In this document: in pieces, positions 6,810 through 15,105 of the stretch | Position numbering within the stretch: the first letter of the stretch is position 1 | Layout: every line of letters begins with the position of its first letter | Source: Terriglobia bacterium | GTDB taxonomy: Bacteria > Acidobacteriota > Vicinamibacteria > Vicinamibacterales > CAVVIG01 | DNA length: 64,000 nt | Assembly: GCA_020073005.1 (NCBI GenBank) | Contig: JAIQFX010000006.1 | Coordinates: 1-64,000 of the forward strand | Reading direction: 5' to 3' | The notes under the pieces: model-generated | What the model saw: only the letters and a program-made list of their open reading frames with translations | What the model was told of the DNA's origin: nothing | Database searches by the model: none | Position numbers and translations under genes: made by a program

Positions 6810-9365
6810 ATGGACAACCCGGTCGGCGCCATCCGCTACGCGCTCCGCCAGTTCCGCCTGTCGCCCGTCTTCACGGCCTCCGCCGTCCTGACGCTCTCGC
6901 TCGGCATCGGCGGCACGACCGCCATCTTCACGCTGATCCACGAGGTGATGCTGCGGTCGCTGCCGGTCGCCAACCCGGAGAGCCTCTACCGCATCGGCGA
7001 CGGCGACAACTGCTGCGTCCAGGGCGGATATCAGGATCGCTGGGGCATGTTCTCGTATCCGCTCTTCGAGCGCATCAAAGCCGAAGCGCCCGAATTCGAA
7101 CAGCTGACCGCCTTCCAGGCCGGCGGCTTCCGCGTCAGCGTCCGCCGCCCCGGCATCGACGTCGCCGCGCGCTCGCTCCGCACGGAATACGTCACCGGCA
7201 ACTACTTCACCACCTTCGGCATCGGCGCCTTCGGCGGCCGCGTCTTCACCGCAGACGACGACACGCCGTCGGCATCACCAGTGGTCGTGCTCAGCCACCA
7301 CTCGTGGCAGGCGACCTACGGCGGCGATCAATCGTTGGTTGGACAGACGCTCGTCATCGAAGGCCACCCATTCACGGTCGCCGGCGTCGCGCCGCCGGGA
7401 TTCTTCGGCGACACGCTCCGCAACAATCCGCCCGACCTCTGGGTCCCGCTGCAGCAGGAACCGCTCATCACCGGCGCCAACTCGCTGCTGCGCCAGCCGG
7501 TCTCCGCCTGGCTGCGCGTCATCGGCCGCCTCAAGCCGGGCGCGTCGCTCGACGGCGTCGCGCCGCGGCTCACAAGCGTCATGCGGCAGTGGATCCCGCG
7601 CGAGTCGGGCTGGCCGGCGAACTGGCTGTCCAATCTCGACCGCGACCTCGCGAAGCAGTCGATCAACATCGTTCCGGCCGGCGCCGGCGTCGGCGTGATG
7701 AAAGAGCAGTACGCCAGCAGCCTGCAGCTGCTGATGGCCGTCTGCGGACTCGTGCTGCTGATCGCCTGCGCCAACGTCGCCAACCTGCTGCTCGCGCGCT
7801 CGGTCGCTCGTCGGACGCAGACCGCAGTCCGTATGGCGATCGGCGCGTCGCGATCGCAGATCGTCACGCAGGCGCTCGTCGAAAGCATCCTGCTGTCGAT
7901 CGCCGGCGGCATCGCCGGACTCCTGGTCGCGACCGCCGCCGCACGTCTGCTGCTCTCGCTCGCGTTCTCGGTCTCGACGTTCCTGCCGATCAGCACGCTG
8001 CCGTCGCCGCTCGTCCTCGCGTTCGCGTTCGGCGTCTCCGTCCTCACCGGCATCATCTTCGGCGCCGTGCCCGCGTGGATGGCGACGCGCACCGATCCGA
8101 TCGACGCATTGCGCGGCTCGGGCCGGACAATAGGTGATCATTCGTCCTTCACGCGCACCTCGCTGCTCGTCCTGCAGGCGACGCTGTCCGTCGTCCTCGT
8201 CGCCGGCGCGACGATGCTCGGCCGCAGCTTGAACAACATCGAGCATCAGGACTTCGGATTCACCGTGCCCGACCGCGTCCTCGTCGCGATCAACCGGCCG
8301 TCCGCCGACTACACGGTCCCGCAGCTGACGGCCATGTATCGCACGCTCGAGGATCGCTTGAACCGCATTCCCGGCGTGCAGCGCGCGGGACTCGCGCTCT
8401 ACGACCCGCTGACGGACAACTGGGGCGAGCTGATTCTCGTCGCCGGCCATCCGCCGCCGAAGCCCGGCGAGAACGCCGGCGCGTCGTGGGATCGCGTGAG
8501 CGCGCACTTCCTGCAGGATCTCGGCGTGGCGCTGACGCGCGGGCGCGCGTTCACGGAGGCGGACAACGAAACGACGGCGCCGGTCGCGATCGTCAACGAA
8601 GCGTTCGCCAAACGCTTCTTCAAGAGCGACGAGGATCCGATCGGCCAGCACTTCGGCCTCGACGAGCCGCAGAACGTCGGCACGTTCACGATCGTCGGCG
8701 TCGTCCGCGACCCGAGGTGGCAGAGTTTCCAGCTCAACCGTCCCGTGCGGCCGATGTTCTGGGTGCCGCTGGCGCAGAACGTGAATTACACGGGCGTGAT
8801 GACGCGCGTCGAGTATCAGTCGCACTTCATCAGCGGGCTGATGCTCGTGACGAAGCAGGGGCCGGGCGCGCTCGAGCCGCTCGTGACGAAGGCGATGGCG
8901 GACGTCGATCCGAGCCTGACGTTCATGACCGCGCGGACGCTCGAGCAGCAGATCGCGCTGACGTTCGATCAGGAGCGCGCCGTCGCGAGTCTCGCCGGTC
9001 TCTTCGGCGTCGTCTCGCTCGTCCTCGCTGCGATCGGCCTCTACGGCGTCACCGCGTACTCGGTCGCGCAGCGAACGAACGAGATCGGAATCCGTATGGC
9101 GCTGGGCGCCGACAGGGGAGCAGTGCTGAATCTCGTCCTGCGCAGCGCGTTCACGCGCGTCGCGATCGGTCTTGCGCTGGGCGTGCCGCTCGCGATCGGC
9201 GCAGGGAAGCTGCTCGCCACGCAGCTGTACGGAGTGACGTTCTGGGATCCCGTCGCGCTGGCGGTTGCTGCAGGCTCGCTGACGCTGTGCGCGCTCGTCG
9301 CCGCGCTGATTCCCGCTACCCGCGCCGCCGCGATCCCGCCGATGCGCGCGCTCCGCTCGGAGTAA
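6810..9365 (+). CDS. MacB/FtsX-type orphan ABC permease (ADOP family)
   Basis: This 851-residue inner-membrane protein starts with the segment typical of acidobacterial duplicated orphan permeases (DNPVGAIRYALRQFRLSP). It has a first membrane helix (about 20-42), a periplasmic MacB-PCD domain, three FtsX helices around residues 300-430, then a second PCD domain and a final FtsX block of three helices (residues about 725-840) ending in AIPPMRALRSE. No ATPase gene adjoins, as is usual for this family, which is highly expanded in Acidobacteriota. Substrate unknown; MacB relatives move lipoproteins, peptides or macrolides by mechanotransmission. No clear ribosome binding site is visible before ATG 6810. 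Confidence 0.9.
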   Translation: MDNPVGAIRYALRQFRLSPVFTASAVLTLSLGIGGTTAIFTLIHEVMLRSLPVANPESLYRIGDGDNCCVQGGYQDRWGMFSYPLFERIKAEAPEFEQLTAFQAGGFRVSVRRPGIDVAARSLRTEYVTGNYFTTFGIGAFGGRVFTADDDTPSASPVVVLSHHSWQATYGGDQSLVGQTLVIEGHPFTVAGVAPPGFFGDTLRNNPPDLWVPLQQEPLITGANSLLRQPVSAWLRVIGRLKPGASLDGVAPRLTSVMRQWIPRESGWPANWLSNLDRDLAKQSINIVPAGAGVGVMKEQYASSLQLLMAVCGLVLLIACANVANLLLARSVARRTQTAVRMAIGASRSQIVTQALVESILLSIAGGIAGLLVATAAARLLLSLAFSVSTFLPISTLPSPLVLAFAFGVSVLTGIIFGAVPAWMATRTDPIDALRGSGRTIGDHSSFTRTSLLVLQATLSVVLVAGATMLGRSLNNIEHQDFGFTVPDRVLVAINRPSADYTVPQLTAMYRTLEDRLNRIPGVQRAGLALYDPLTDNWGELILVAGHPPPKPGENAGASWDRVSAHFLQDLGVALTRGRAFTEADNETTAPVAIVNEAFAKRFFKSDEDPIGQHFGLDEPQNVGTFTIVGVVRDPRWQSFQLNRPVRPMFWVPLAQNVNYTGVMTRVEYQSHFISGLMLVTKQGPGALEPLVTKAMADVDPSLTFMTARTLEQQIALTFDQERAVASLAGLFGVVSLVLAAIGLYGVTAYSVAQRTNEIGIRMALGADRGAVLNLVLRSAFTRVAIGLALGVPLAIGAGKLLATQLYGVTFWDPVALAVAAGSLTLCALVAALIPATRAAAIPPMRALRSE

Positions 9366-9375
9366 GCGCGTGAAC

Positions 9376-9410
9376 CACGGAGGACACGGAGGACACGGAG
9401 GACACGGAGA
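9376..9410. repeat. Tandem CACGGAGGA repeat
   Basis: Three full nine-base copies of CACGGAGGA and a partial fourth follow the permease gene. A related inverted version (CCTCCGTTCCTCCGCCTCCTCCGTGG) lies about 100 bases on, near 9508-9533, and another degenerate copy lies at 63820-63846. The unit contains GGAGG, so it can double as a ribosome binding site. Confidence 0.75.
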
Positions 9411-9463
9411 AAGAGGAATGAGCCACAGAGACATAGAGTCACAGAGATGGGAAATGACGAGTC

Positions 9464-9499
9464 GTGTTCGACGCGGCGCCGCGAAGCGGCGTCGAACAC
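9464..9499. repeat. 11-base-arm inverted repeat
   Basis: GTGTTCGACGC (9464-9474) pairs with GCGTCGAACAC (9489-9499) around a GC-rich 14-base loop. It lies between the two CACGGAGG-type repeats, so 9376-9536 forms one palindromic repeat unit. No T-tract follows, so it is a poor intrinsic terminator. Confidence 0.6.
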
Positions 9500-9566
9500 A
9501 CTTGGATCCTCCGTTCCTCCGCCTCCTCCGTGGTTAATCTCGTTCTTCTTCGTGCTTTTGACATGT

Positions 9567-9575
9567 TGTTACAAT
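9567..9575 (+). promoter_or_regulatory. Extended -10 promoter candidate
   Basis: TGT-TACAAT fits an extended -10 element about 45 bases before the ATG at 9619. Its use would put the transcription start near 9582. This argues against the alternative upstream ATG at 9574 as the start of the following gene. Confidence 0.4.
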
Positions 9576-9618
9576 GCACACGCGAATCGCCACGAGCTCC
9601 CGTGGTCTGGAGGAACGC

Positions 9619-10191
9619 ATGTGCACCCGTGTCAAGACATCCGCTATCTGTGTGCTCGCATTTGCCGGTCTCGCGGGCGCGGCGTCGGCGCAGACTCCGG
9701 CGCCAGCCGCCTCGGTCGCCGTCGAAAAGCCGACCTACACCTCGATCCCGCTGGAAATCGCGGTCAACAAGCCGGCCGCCGAGGTCTGGAAGCGCGTCGG
9801 CAAGTTCTGTGACATCGGCGAATGGCTGCAGGTTCCGTGCACCATCACGTCCGGCAAAGACGGAGAGTTCGGCGCCGTACGGTCCGTTGCGGGCGAGGTG
9901 CTGGTGGGCAAGACGGAACTGTCCTACACCTACACGCAGACGGCGAGGAACGACCGGCCGTACAACCTGTACCACGGCACGCTCGAGGCGAGGCCGGTGA
10001 CCGCAACCACGTCGAAGCTCGTCTACACGATCTTCTTCGACAACTCGATGCTGGCAGACGACGCCGCCCGCGAAGCGGACAAGGGACGAAGGGTCGCGAC
10101 GTTCACGAGAGCGCTCCAGAACATGAAGACGCTGGCCGAGGGCGGCACGCTGCCGCCGGCTCCGGCTCGCGGCCGTGGCGCGCGGCCCTGA
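9619..10191 (+). CDS. Secreted SRPBCC-like protein
   Basis: From ATG 9619 (preceded by GGAGG) the protein is 190 aa, with an N-terminal signal peptide ending ASAQ. The mature part looks like an SRPBCC/polyketide-cyclase fold: an opening strand with PLEIAVNKPAAEVWKRVGKF, a central strand set, and a long C-terminal helix (RRVATFTRALQNMKTLAEGG). Such domains bind hydrophobic ligands in a cavity. It should be periplasmic or outside the cytoplasm. The ligand is unknown. The Pro/Arg/Gly tail (PPAPARGRGARP) is typical low-complexity sequence in this genome. Confidence 0.7.
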   Translation: MCTRVKTSAICVLAFAGLAGAASAQTPAPAASVAVEKPTYTSIPLEIAVNKPAAEVWKRVGKFCDIGEWLQVPCTITSGKDGEFGAVRSVAGEVLVGKTELSYTYTQTARNDRPYNLYHGTLEARPVTATTSKLVYTIFFDNSMLADDAAREADKGRRVATFTRALQNMKTLAEGGTLPPAPARGRGARP

Positions 10192-10196
10192 CGCTG

Positions 10197-10417
10197 TTAC
10201 TTGACGCCCTTCAGCATCACCACGTCACTCATGGTCGTCGCGCGCGAGAGGACCAGGCGCTTGCCATCGTGCGACCAGGCGTAGCCGACGATGCGCCGGC
10301 GTCCACCCGAGTCCATTCGCTGTTCCGATGCGGACGTGACGCGGAGGGTCTCCCCCGGCAATCGAGCGGGGCGACGATTTCACAAGGGCCGAGGCGTGTG
10401 CCTGAAAGCAGAGGCAC
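10197..10417 (-). pseudogene. Relic of a Ser/Thr kinase with WD40-like C-terminus
   Basis: The minus strand keeps only the two ends of a typical acidobacterial PknB-like kinase. The start at 10417 reads MPLLSGTRLGPCEIVAPL, matching the conserved N-terminus just before the ATP-binding loop. The end (to TAA at 10197-10199) reads RRIVGYAWSHDGKRLVLSRA then TTMSDVVMLKGVK, matching the last blade of a PD40/TolB-like propeller. The two pieces are in different frames. The whole kinase domain, membrane helix and most of the propeller, normally about 800 residues, are missing. Confidence 0.8.
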
Positions 10418-10441
10418 GTGCGAGGCCGATTGTATGGGGAA

Positions 10442-10879
10442 CTACCGCGACGGGCAGCTGCCGTTGATCTGGCGCCAGCCTTCGACGTCGATGAAGACCT
10501 GGCTGACGCCTGCGCCGATCCCGATGCCGCCTGTCGGCGCCGGAGCGGGCGCGATCCGCACGCCGCCGCCGATGCCGACGCCGCCCGGTTGGAACTGACC
10601 TTTCTTCACGAGGCCGGTCAGCATGATCATCGAGCCTTCGTGCGCTTTGATCTCGTTGATCAGGTTCTTCGGTCCGTTCATGCGCATGTGCACGCCGGGC
10701 GGAACGTCGACGTTGCCCGGCTCGTCTTCGGTGCGCTTGCCGGCAGTAAAGATGTAGCCCTTCGTGCACCCGGGAATGGACACGCGCAGCGAGTCCTTCG
10801 GCACGGGTTTGCTTTCCTGCGCCATCAGCGGCCCGCTCAACGCGGCGAGAGTCATAAGGAAAGCAACAGTGGTTCTCAT
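10442..10879 (-). CDS. Small secreted hypothetical protein, 145 aa
   Basis: The start at 10879 is supported by AGGAG upstream on the minus strand. A signal peptide (MRTTVAFLMTLAALSGPLMA) is followed by a beta-rich domain with SLRVSIPGCTKGYIF and a Gly-rich segment (GGVGIGGGVRIAPAPAP). The pattern, including the MIMLTGLVKKG stretch, suggests a small OB-like fold as in other secreted acidobacterial proteins, but I do not recognise a named family. It should be periplasmic. It is probably a single transcription unit. Confidence 0.65.
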   Translation of the reverse strand: MRTTVAFLMTLAALSGPLMAQESKPVPKDSLRVSIPGCTKGYIFTAGKRTEDEPGNVDVPPGVHMRMNGPKNLINEIKAHEGSMIMLTGLVKKGQFQPGGVGIGGGVRIAPAPAPTGGIGIGAGVSQVFIDVEGWRQINGSCPSR

Positions 10880-10988
10880 GAAGAGCTCCTGTCTGATTGT
10901 CCCCCTTCTCGTCGTCGCTGGACGAAACGTTTGTTGCGAGTCCTGGTCGCGCCGATCAAGAATGCGCCCCGACTGACGAAGAGCCACG

Positions 10989-12065
10989 ATGCCGGATTGC
11001 CAAGCCGCACTCACCGCGCTGCGCAACGCCGAGGACGCGTACAACGCGGCCTTCACCGCGCAGGCCGCTGCCAAAGCCGCCGCCGACCGGGCGGACCTGG
11101 CGCTCAAGAAGGCGCAGCAGGCGTTCGATGCGGCGAGCGCCGCCGCGCAGAAGGCGCTCAACGACTGGAAAACGTTTCTCGACGCAATCAGCCAGGACCC
11201 GACGCTTGGCGTCGCTGGAATGCAGGGCAACTGCGGGTTCGTCCAGGATCCGTCGAAGGCGCCGGATCACTCCACCATCGTCGGTCCGTTCCATCTGCCG
11301 GATCAGACGCGGCGGTATCTGTGGGGCCGGACCGATCAGGCGACCGTGCAATCGGCGTGGAACGCGAAGGCCGATCAGGCCAATGTGAACGCGCAGGCGC
11401 TTGAAGCGGCGGCGAAGAGCACGGCCGCGGATCTCGCGGTCGCGCAGACGACGCTGAACAATGCGCAGCAGGACGTGACCACCACGCACGCCGCGCTGGA
11501 TGCGGCCACCGCCCAGCTCAAGACGGCGAGCCAGACCTACGACGCGGCCCTGGCCAACGCGCGTGCGGCCTGCGGAGGCGTGGGCGGCCAGCCGCCGGAG
11601 GGTGTGAACGGCGCGGACCTCACGGTCGATCCTCTCGTGCCGAAGAAGAACCGGAACGCGGCGAAGGCCGCGATCGACATTCCGCCGAAGAAAGACATCA
11701 AGGGAATGAAGATCGTCCAGCACTATGACGCGCCGAAGGGCGCACCCTCAGACGCCTTGTCTTACTACGACCCGGCCGACAACACCGTACACCTGATTAA
11801 TTGCGCCTCGAAGAAAGAGATCGTCAAGCACGAGATCGGGCACTGGGTGTACCACAATCGCGTGCTCCCCGATGACGCCGGCGCGAAGCCCGATGACACG
11901 TGGAAGGCGTTCTGGAAGGCGCACAAGAGCGACATGCCGACCGGGATCGCGAAGGAAGACGACGATCAGGGGTTTGCGGAAGCGTACGAATTCTTCCGCG
12001 ACGGCAAGAAGCTGAATCCGGCCATCGAGGCCGAAATAAAGCGGCGGCTGGCCAAGATCACATGA
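10989..12065 (+). CDS. Ala-rich coiled-coil protein with C-terminal zincin motif
   Basis: Residues 1-200 are Ala-rich helices (ALKKAQQAFDAASAAAQKAL, repeated pattern) expected to form a coiled coil. The C-terminal part carries a zinc-metallopeptidase signature, KHEIGHWVYHN, with HExxH at about residues 280-284, and a downstream GFAEAYEFF whose Glu could be the third ligand, as in lethal-factor-like or gluzincin folds. No signal peptide is visible, so export would need a dedicated secretion system or it acts inside the cell. The stop overlaps the start of a 56-residue gene (ATGA), which could be a partner or immunity protein; both roles are inference. Confidence 0.65.
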   Translation: MPDCQAALTALRNAEDAYNAAFTAQAAAKAAADRADLALKKAQQAFDAASAAAQKALNDWKTFLDAISQDPTLGVAGMQGNCGFVQDPSKAPDHSTIVGPFHLPDQTRRYLWGRTDQATVQSAWNAKADQANVNAQALEAAAKSTAADLAVAQTTLNNAQQDVTTTHAALDAATAQLKTASQTYDAALANARAACGGVGGQPPEGVNGADLTVDPLVPKKNRNAAKAAIDIPPKKDIKGMKIVQHYDAPKGAPSDALSYYDPADNTVHLINCASKKEIVKHEIGHWVYHNRVLPDDAGAKPDDTWKAFWKAHKSDMPTGIAKEDDDQGFAEAYEFFRDGKKLNPAIEAEIKRRLAKIT

Positions 12066-12232
12066 GCACGAAGAAACGTTTCTTCCTCGACGAGCAACAC
12101 AACCTCGTGCCCCGCGCAAAGGCCGCGTACATCCTGGAAGTGGTCCGCACCACTCGCGGCCGCCTCATCAAGGAAACCTGGCGCCAGGTCGGCGGCGGCA
12201 CGCTGCCAGGCCCGCACAAGAAGCGCCCCTGA
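12062..12232 (+). CDS. Small basic protein, 56 aa, coupled to the zincin gene
   Basis: It starts at ATG 12062, overlapping the stop of the zincin gene in ATGA. The product is basic and compact (MSTKKRFFLDEQHNLVPRAK...TWRQVGGGTLPGPHKKRP), with no signal peptide or membrane helix. I do not recognise it. Its size and coupling would suit an immunity factor, chaperone or antitoxin for the metallopeptidase-like protein, but nothing in the sequence proves that. Confidence 0.6.
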   Translation: MSTKKRFFLDEQHNLVPRAKAAYILEVVRTTRGRLIKETWRQVGGGTLPGPHKKRP

Positions 12233-12260
12233 CGGCGTTCTCCGTCGACCTCGATAACCG

Positions 12261-13220
12261 TCAGAGGTGCTTCTGAAACCACGCGGCCGCGGCGTCAACG
12301 GCCGCGCCGAACGCCGCGGGCGCCGACATCGTATGGCTCGCGCCGGGAATCGACGTGACGCCGTTCGGTCCCTTCAGCGCCTTGGCCGCCGCGACGGCGT
12401 TCGCGTCGTTGTTCACCTTCAGATCTTTTTCGGCGACGACGAAGAGCACCGCGGTCGCCTGCGGGATCTGATCGACGAACCAGAACGGGTGGTACTCCGC
12501 GAGCGCGAGCTTCGCTTCCTGACTGTTCATCACGACGGCGGCGGCCGGCGTCGCCGGCGCCTGGCCGTGGCGCGCGAGGCGCACCATCTCGGCCTGGCGC
12601 TCCGCCGGCGGAGGCGCGGCCTTGCGCGGCACGTCCTTGCCGTTGATGATCGGCGCCTGCGCGACGACCGCCTTCACGCGGCTGTCGATGGCCGCGACCG
12701 TCATCGCGTGCCCGCCCGCCACGTCGGCGCCCCAGACGCCGATGCGCGCGCGATCGACGCCCGGCTCGCCCTGGAGGTACGAGATCGCGTTGCGGATGTC
12801 CTGGACCTGCGCGTCCGGGATCACGCGCTTCCGGCGAATGCGGACGGTCGCGGTGTGCTGCGAGAAGCGCAGCCGATCGTCCCAGCGCAGCGGCTCGGCG
12901 AGATACAGGAAGCCGCCGCTCCTGCCCCAGCCGCGATAGTCGATCGTCATCGCCACGAGACCGCGGCCGGCCATCTGCGCCGCGTACTTGCCGATGGACG
13001 CGGCGGTCTCTCCAGGCGTCGGCGCGAGCACGATTGCGGGCGCCTTCCCGTCGGCGGTGAAGCCTTTCGGCGTGAAGATCTTCGCGTAGCACTGCACGGC
13101 CTCGCTGAAGAACTTCACCTCTTTCGCCGTCACGCCGTCGGGCAGCGCGGCGGGTTTCGTCTGCGCATTCGCCGGGCTCACGCCCAGCGCGATCAGGACA
13201 AGCGCTAGAAGGGTTTTCAT
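12261..13220 (-). CDS. Secreted alpha/beta hydrolase with Asp at the nucleophile elbow
   Basis: This 319-residue protein has a signal peptide (to about residue 20) and an alpha/beta-hydrolase fold of the dienelactone-hydrolase/X-Pro-peptidase-like kind. The oxyanion region precedes MTIDYRGWGRSGG. The nucleophile elbow reads GVWGADVAGG, so Asp stands where the adjacent paralogue has Ser (GIWGSSNSGS). Asp (VVAEKD) and His (GASHTM) of the triad are present. Asp nucleophiles occur in haloalkane dehalogenases and epoxide hydrolases. The start overlaps the stop of the upstream paralogue by four bases (ATGA), so the two form an operon that arose by duplication. Substrate unknown. Confidence 0.75.
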   Translation of the reverse strand: MKTLLALVLIALGVSPANAQTKPAALPDGVTAKEVKFFSEAVQCYAKIFTPKGFTADGKAPAIVLAPTPGETAASIGKYAAQMAGRGLVAMTIDYRGWGRSGGFLYLAEPLRWDDRLRFSQHTATVRIRRKRVIPDAQVQDIRNAISYLQGEPGVDRARIGVWGADVAGGHAMTVAAIDSRVKAVVAQAPIINGKDVPRKAAPPPAERQAEMVRLARHGQAPATPAAAVVMNSQEAKLALAEYHPFWFVDQIPQATAVLFVVAEKDLKVNNDANAVAAAKALKGPNGVTSIPGASHTMSAPAAFGAAVDAAAAWFQKHL

Positions 13221-14368
13221 CGCCGCACCGCCTGTCCTGCTGTCGTCGGTGTGATCGTCTTCGGCGGCCCGAGGTACTTCTCGAACCAGTCGGCGGCGAG
13301 CGTCGACCCGACCTCGAAGCCGGTGTTCGAGTACACCTGAAAGTGCGTCAGCTCGGGATAGACGATCGTCTGCGCGGTGATGCCGCGGCCGCTCAGGTAT
13401 TTCGTCGCCTCCTGCGCGCCGGTCGGCGGACCGATCAGTTCGTCGTGTTCCGCCGGCAGGAACAGGATCTTCGTCGTCTCGCCGATCTGATCGAGCTGCG
13501 AGCCGGGACGCACGTCGCGGTTGCGGAAGTTGCCGAACAGGTCGATCTTGCTCTTGAAGGAGAACCCGCCGTCGACCTCCGCGCCCTGACCCACTCTCGC
13601 GCGCTTGATCGCGTCGTCGACCATCACCGCCGCCTGACCGCCGGGAACCGGCGCCGGTCCCCGCGGGCTGGGCCGCGGTCCGGCGACCTGCGAGACGACC
13701 GCCTTCGCGCGCGTGTCGATCTCGGCGACCGAGATGACCACGCTTCCGGAGTTGCTCGAGCCCCAGATGCCGATGCGATCCGGATCGACGCCGGGCTCGC
13801 CCTGCACGTACGAGATCGCCGCCCGGTAGTCGTCGACTTCGTGCGCGTTGTCGAGGTTGGTGCGCTTCACCACGAGGCGGAGACGCTTCTCGGTCACGGC
13901 CTGCGCGTCAGTCGTCGGATCGGGCTCGAGCAGACGCAGATCGTCGGAGCCGCTGCTGCTGAAGCCGTAGCTCTGATAATCGATCGCCATCGCGACGAAG
14001 CCGCGGTCGGCGAACCGCGCGGCGTACTTCTCGATGCCGATCGACAGCGCGTTGATGCCGTGGCCGACGACGATCGCCGGCCGCCGCTCCGTTGTCTTGA
14101 AGCCCTTCGGAAAGAACATCTTCGCGTACAACGGCGTGCCGCCGTCCACGTAGAAGGTGATCTGATGCGTCGTCACGCCGTCGGGGAGGCTGTAGTCCCA
14201 GTCGCGCGGCTGCGTGCCGCCCTCGCGCTTCATGTCCGCGTCGGTGACCTGCGTGTGGAAGTCGTTCTTGTGTTGCTCGACGATGGCGGTGCTGATCTGC
14301 GCGGACAATCCCGTGCTCACCGCGAAGGCGGCGAGCAGGCCGAGGCGTGTGGATGGTGGCATGTCCAA
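13217..14368 (-). CDS. Secreted alpha/beta hydrolase, paralogue with Ser nucleophile
   Basis: This 383-residue protein has an N-terminal signal peptide. It has the same fold as the downstream gene, with MAIDYQSYGFSSSG after the fourth strand, a Ser elbow (RIGIWGSSNSGS), Asp in FLPAEHDELIG and His in YPELTHFQVYS. These give a complete Ser-Asp-His triad. It probably hydrolyses esters or peptides outside the cytoplasm. It is the first gene of a two-gene operon, overlapping the next by four bases. Confidence 0.8.
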   Translation of the reverse strand: MDMPPSTRLGLLAAFAVSTGLSAQISTAIVEQHKNDFHTQVTDADMKREGGTQPRDWDYSLPDGVTTHQITFYVDGGTPLYAKMFFPKGFKTTERRPAIVVGHGINALSIGIEKYAARFADRGFVAMAIDYQSYGFSSSGSDDLRLLEPDPTTDAQAVTEKRLRLVVKRTNLDNAHEVDDYRAAISYVQGEPGVDPDRIGIWGSSNSGSVVISVAEIDTRAKAVVSQVAGPRPSPRGPAPVPGGQAAVMVDDAIKRARVGQGAEVDGGFSFKSKIDLFGNFRNRDVRPGSQLDQIGETTKILFLPAEHDELIGPPTGAQEATKYLSGRGITAQTIVYPELTHFQVYSNTGFEVGSTLAADWFEKYLGPPKTITPTTAGQAVRR

Positions 14369-14398
14369 CTCCTCCCGGTGACGTGCGCATTATAGGTC

Positions 14399-14896
14399 GT
14401 GATCACGCTGTTCACGCGCGCGTTGCGCCGGTGACGTGCACTGCTCGTCTGGGCGAGTCCGCTGTGCTTTGCGCAGACTTCGCCCGCATCGGGCACTGCA
14501 CCGTTCGTTGTCGACGGGAACCGGGTCTACGCCGAACTGTCTTTTGTTCGGCCCGACCACTCCATCCACCGCGCTCTCGCATTCGTGGATATGGGCAGCC
14601 CGTCAACGACGATCACCGCGGAGCTTTACAAGGAACTGCGCCTCGATCAGGGTCAGCCATTGACCTTCCGGGTTGGAGCCCTGAGCGTGAGCGTCCCTGC
14701 CAGGGAGGTCACTGCCGATCCGTCTGCGCCGTACTCGGTCGGATCGGACTTGAAGGTGGAAGCCATGCTTCCGGCCGGTGTCATGCAGAAGTACGAGATC
14801 GTGCTGGACTACCAGCGCCGCACTCTCACGTTCGCATCGCCAGGATCAGGTTGGCGACGATCTCGCTGGCTCCAGGCGCCGGCGATCTTCGAGTGA
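14399..14896 (+). pseudogene. Aspartyl-protease-like gene with an in-frame stop
   Basis: The frame opens with GTG 14399, meets TGA at codon 12 (14432-14434), then continues as a secretion signal (LLVWASPLCFAQ) and a retropepsin-like segment (VDGNRVYAELSFVRPD, LAFVDMGSPSTTITAELYKEL, then YEIVLDYQRRTLTFASPG). The expected catalytic D-[ST]-G reads D-M-G. The protein stops soon after TFASPG, where relatives continue with a second half. Either the gene is a truncated relic, or translation starts at a rare CTG (14441) just after the stop. Confidence 0.55.
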
Positions 14897-15105
14897 TATG
14901 GTCAGGACCTCTTCGAGGCGCGCCCAGACTCCGGCGTCACCTCTGGCGCATAAGCTTCGGGCGTCGCCAAGATCCTTCCGGAGCCGTTCACCACCCCGCT
15001 GATGCGCGCGCTTCCTGTCGTGTTGGTGTTCGTCGCGATGTTCTACTGGCTGTGGCGCCTCCGGGTCAGACCGACGCCCGCCTTCACGCATGAACGACGC
15101 GCGGC

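Noticed and set aside
9376-9410. Short tandem repeat considered as a CRISPR array
   Set aside because: The nine-base units have no spacers and no cas genes are nearby.
7275-9434. 719-residue open frame antisense to the permease gene
   Set aside because: Its sequence is Arg/Asp/His-rich without family features, and the opposite strand encodes a clear MacB-type permease.
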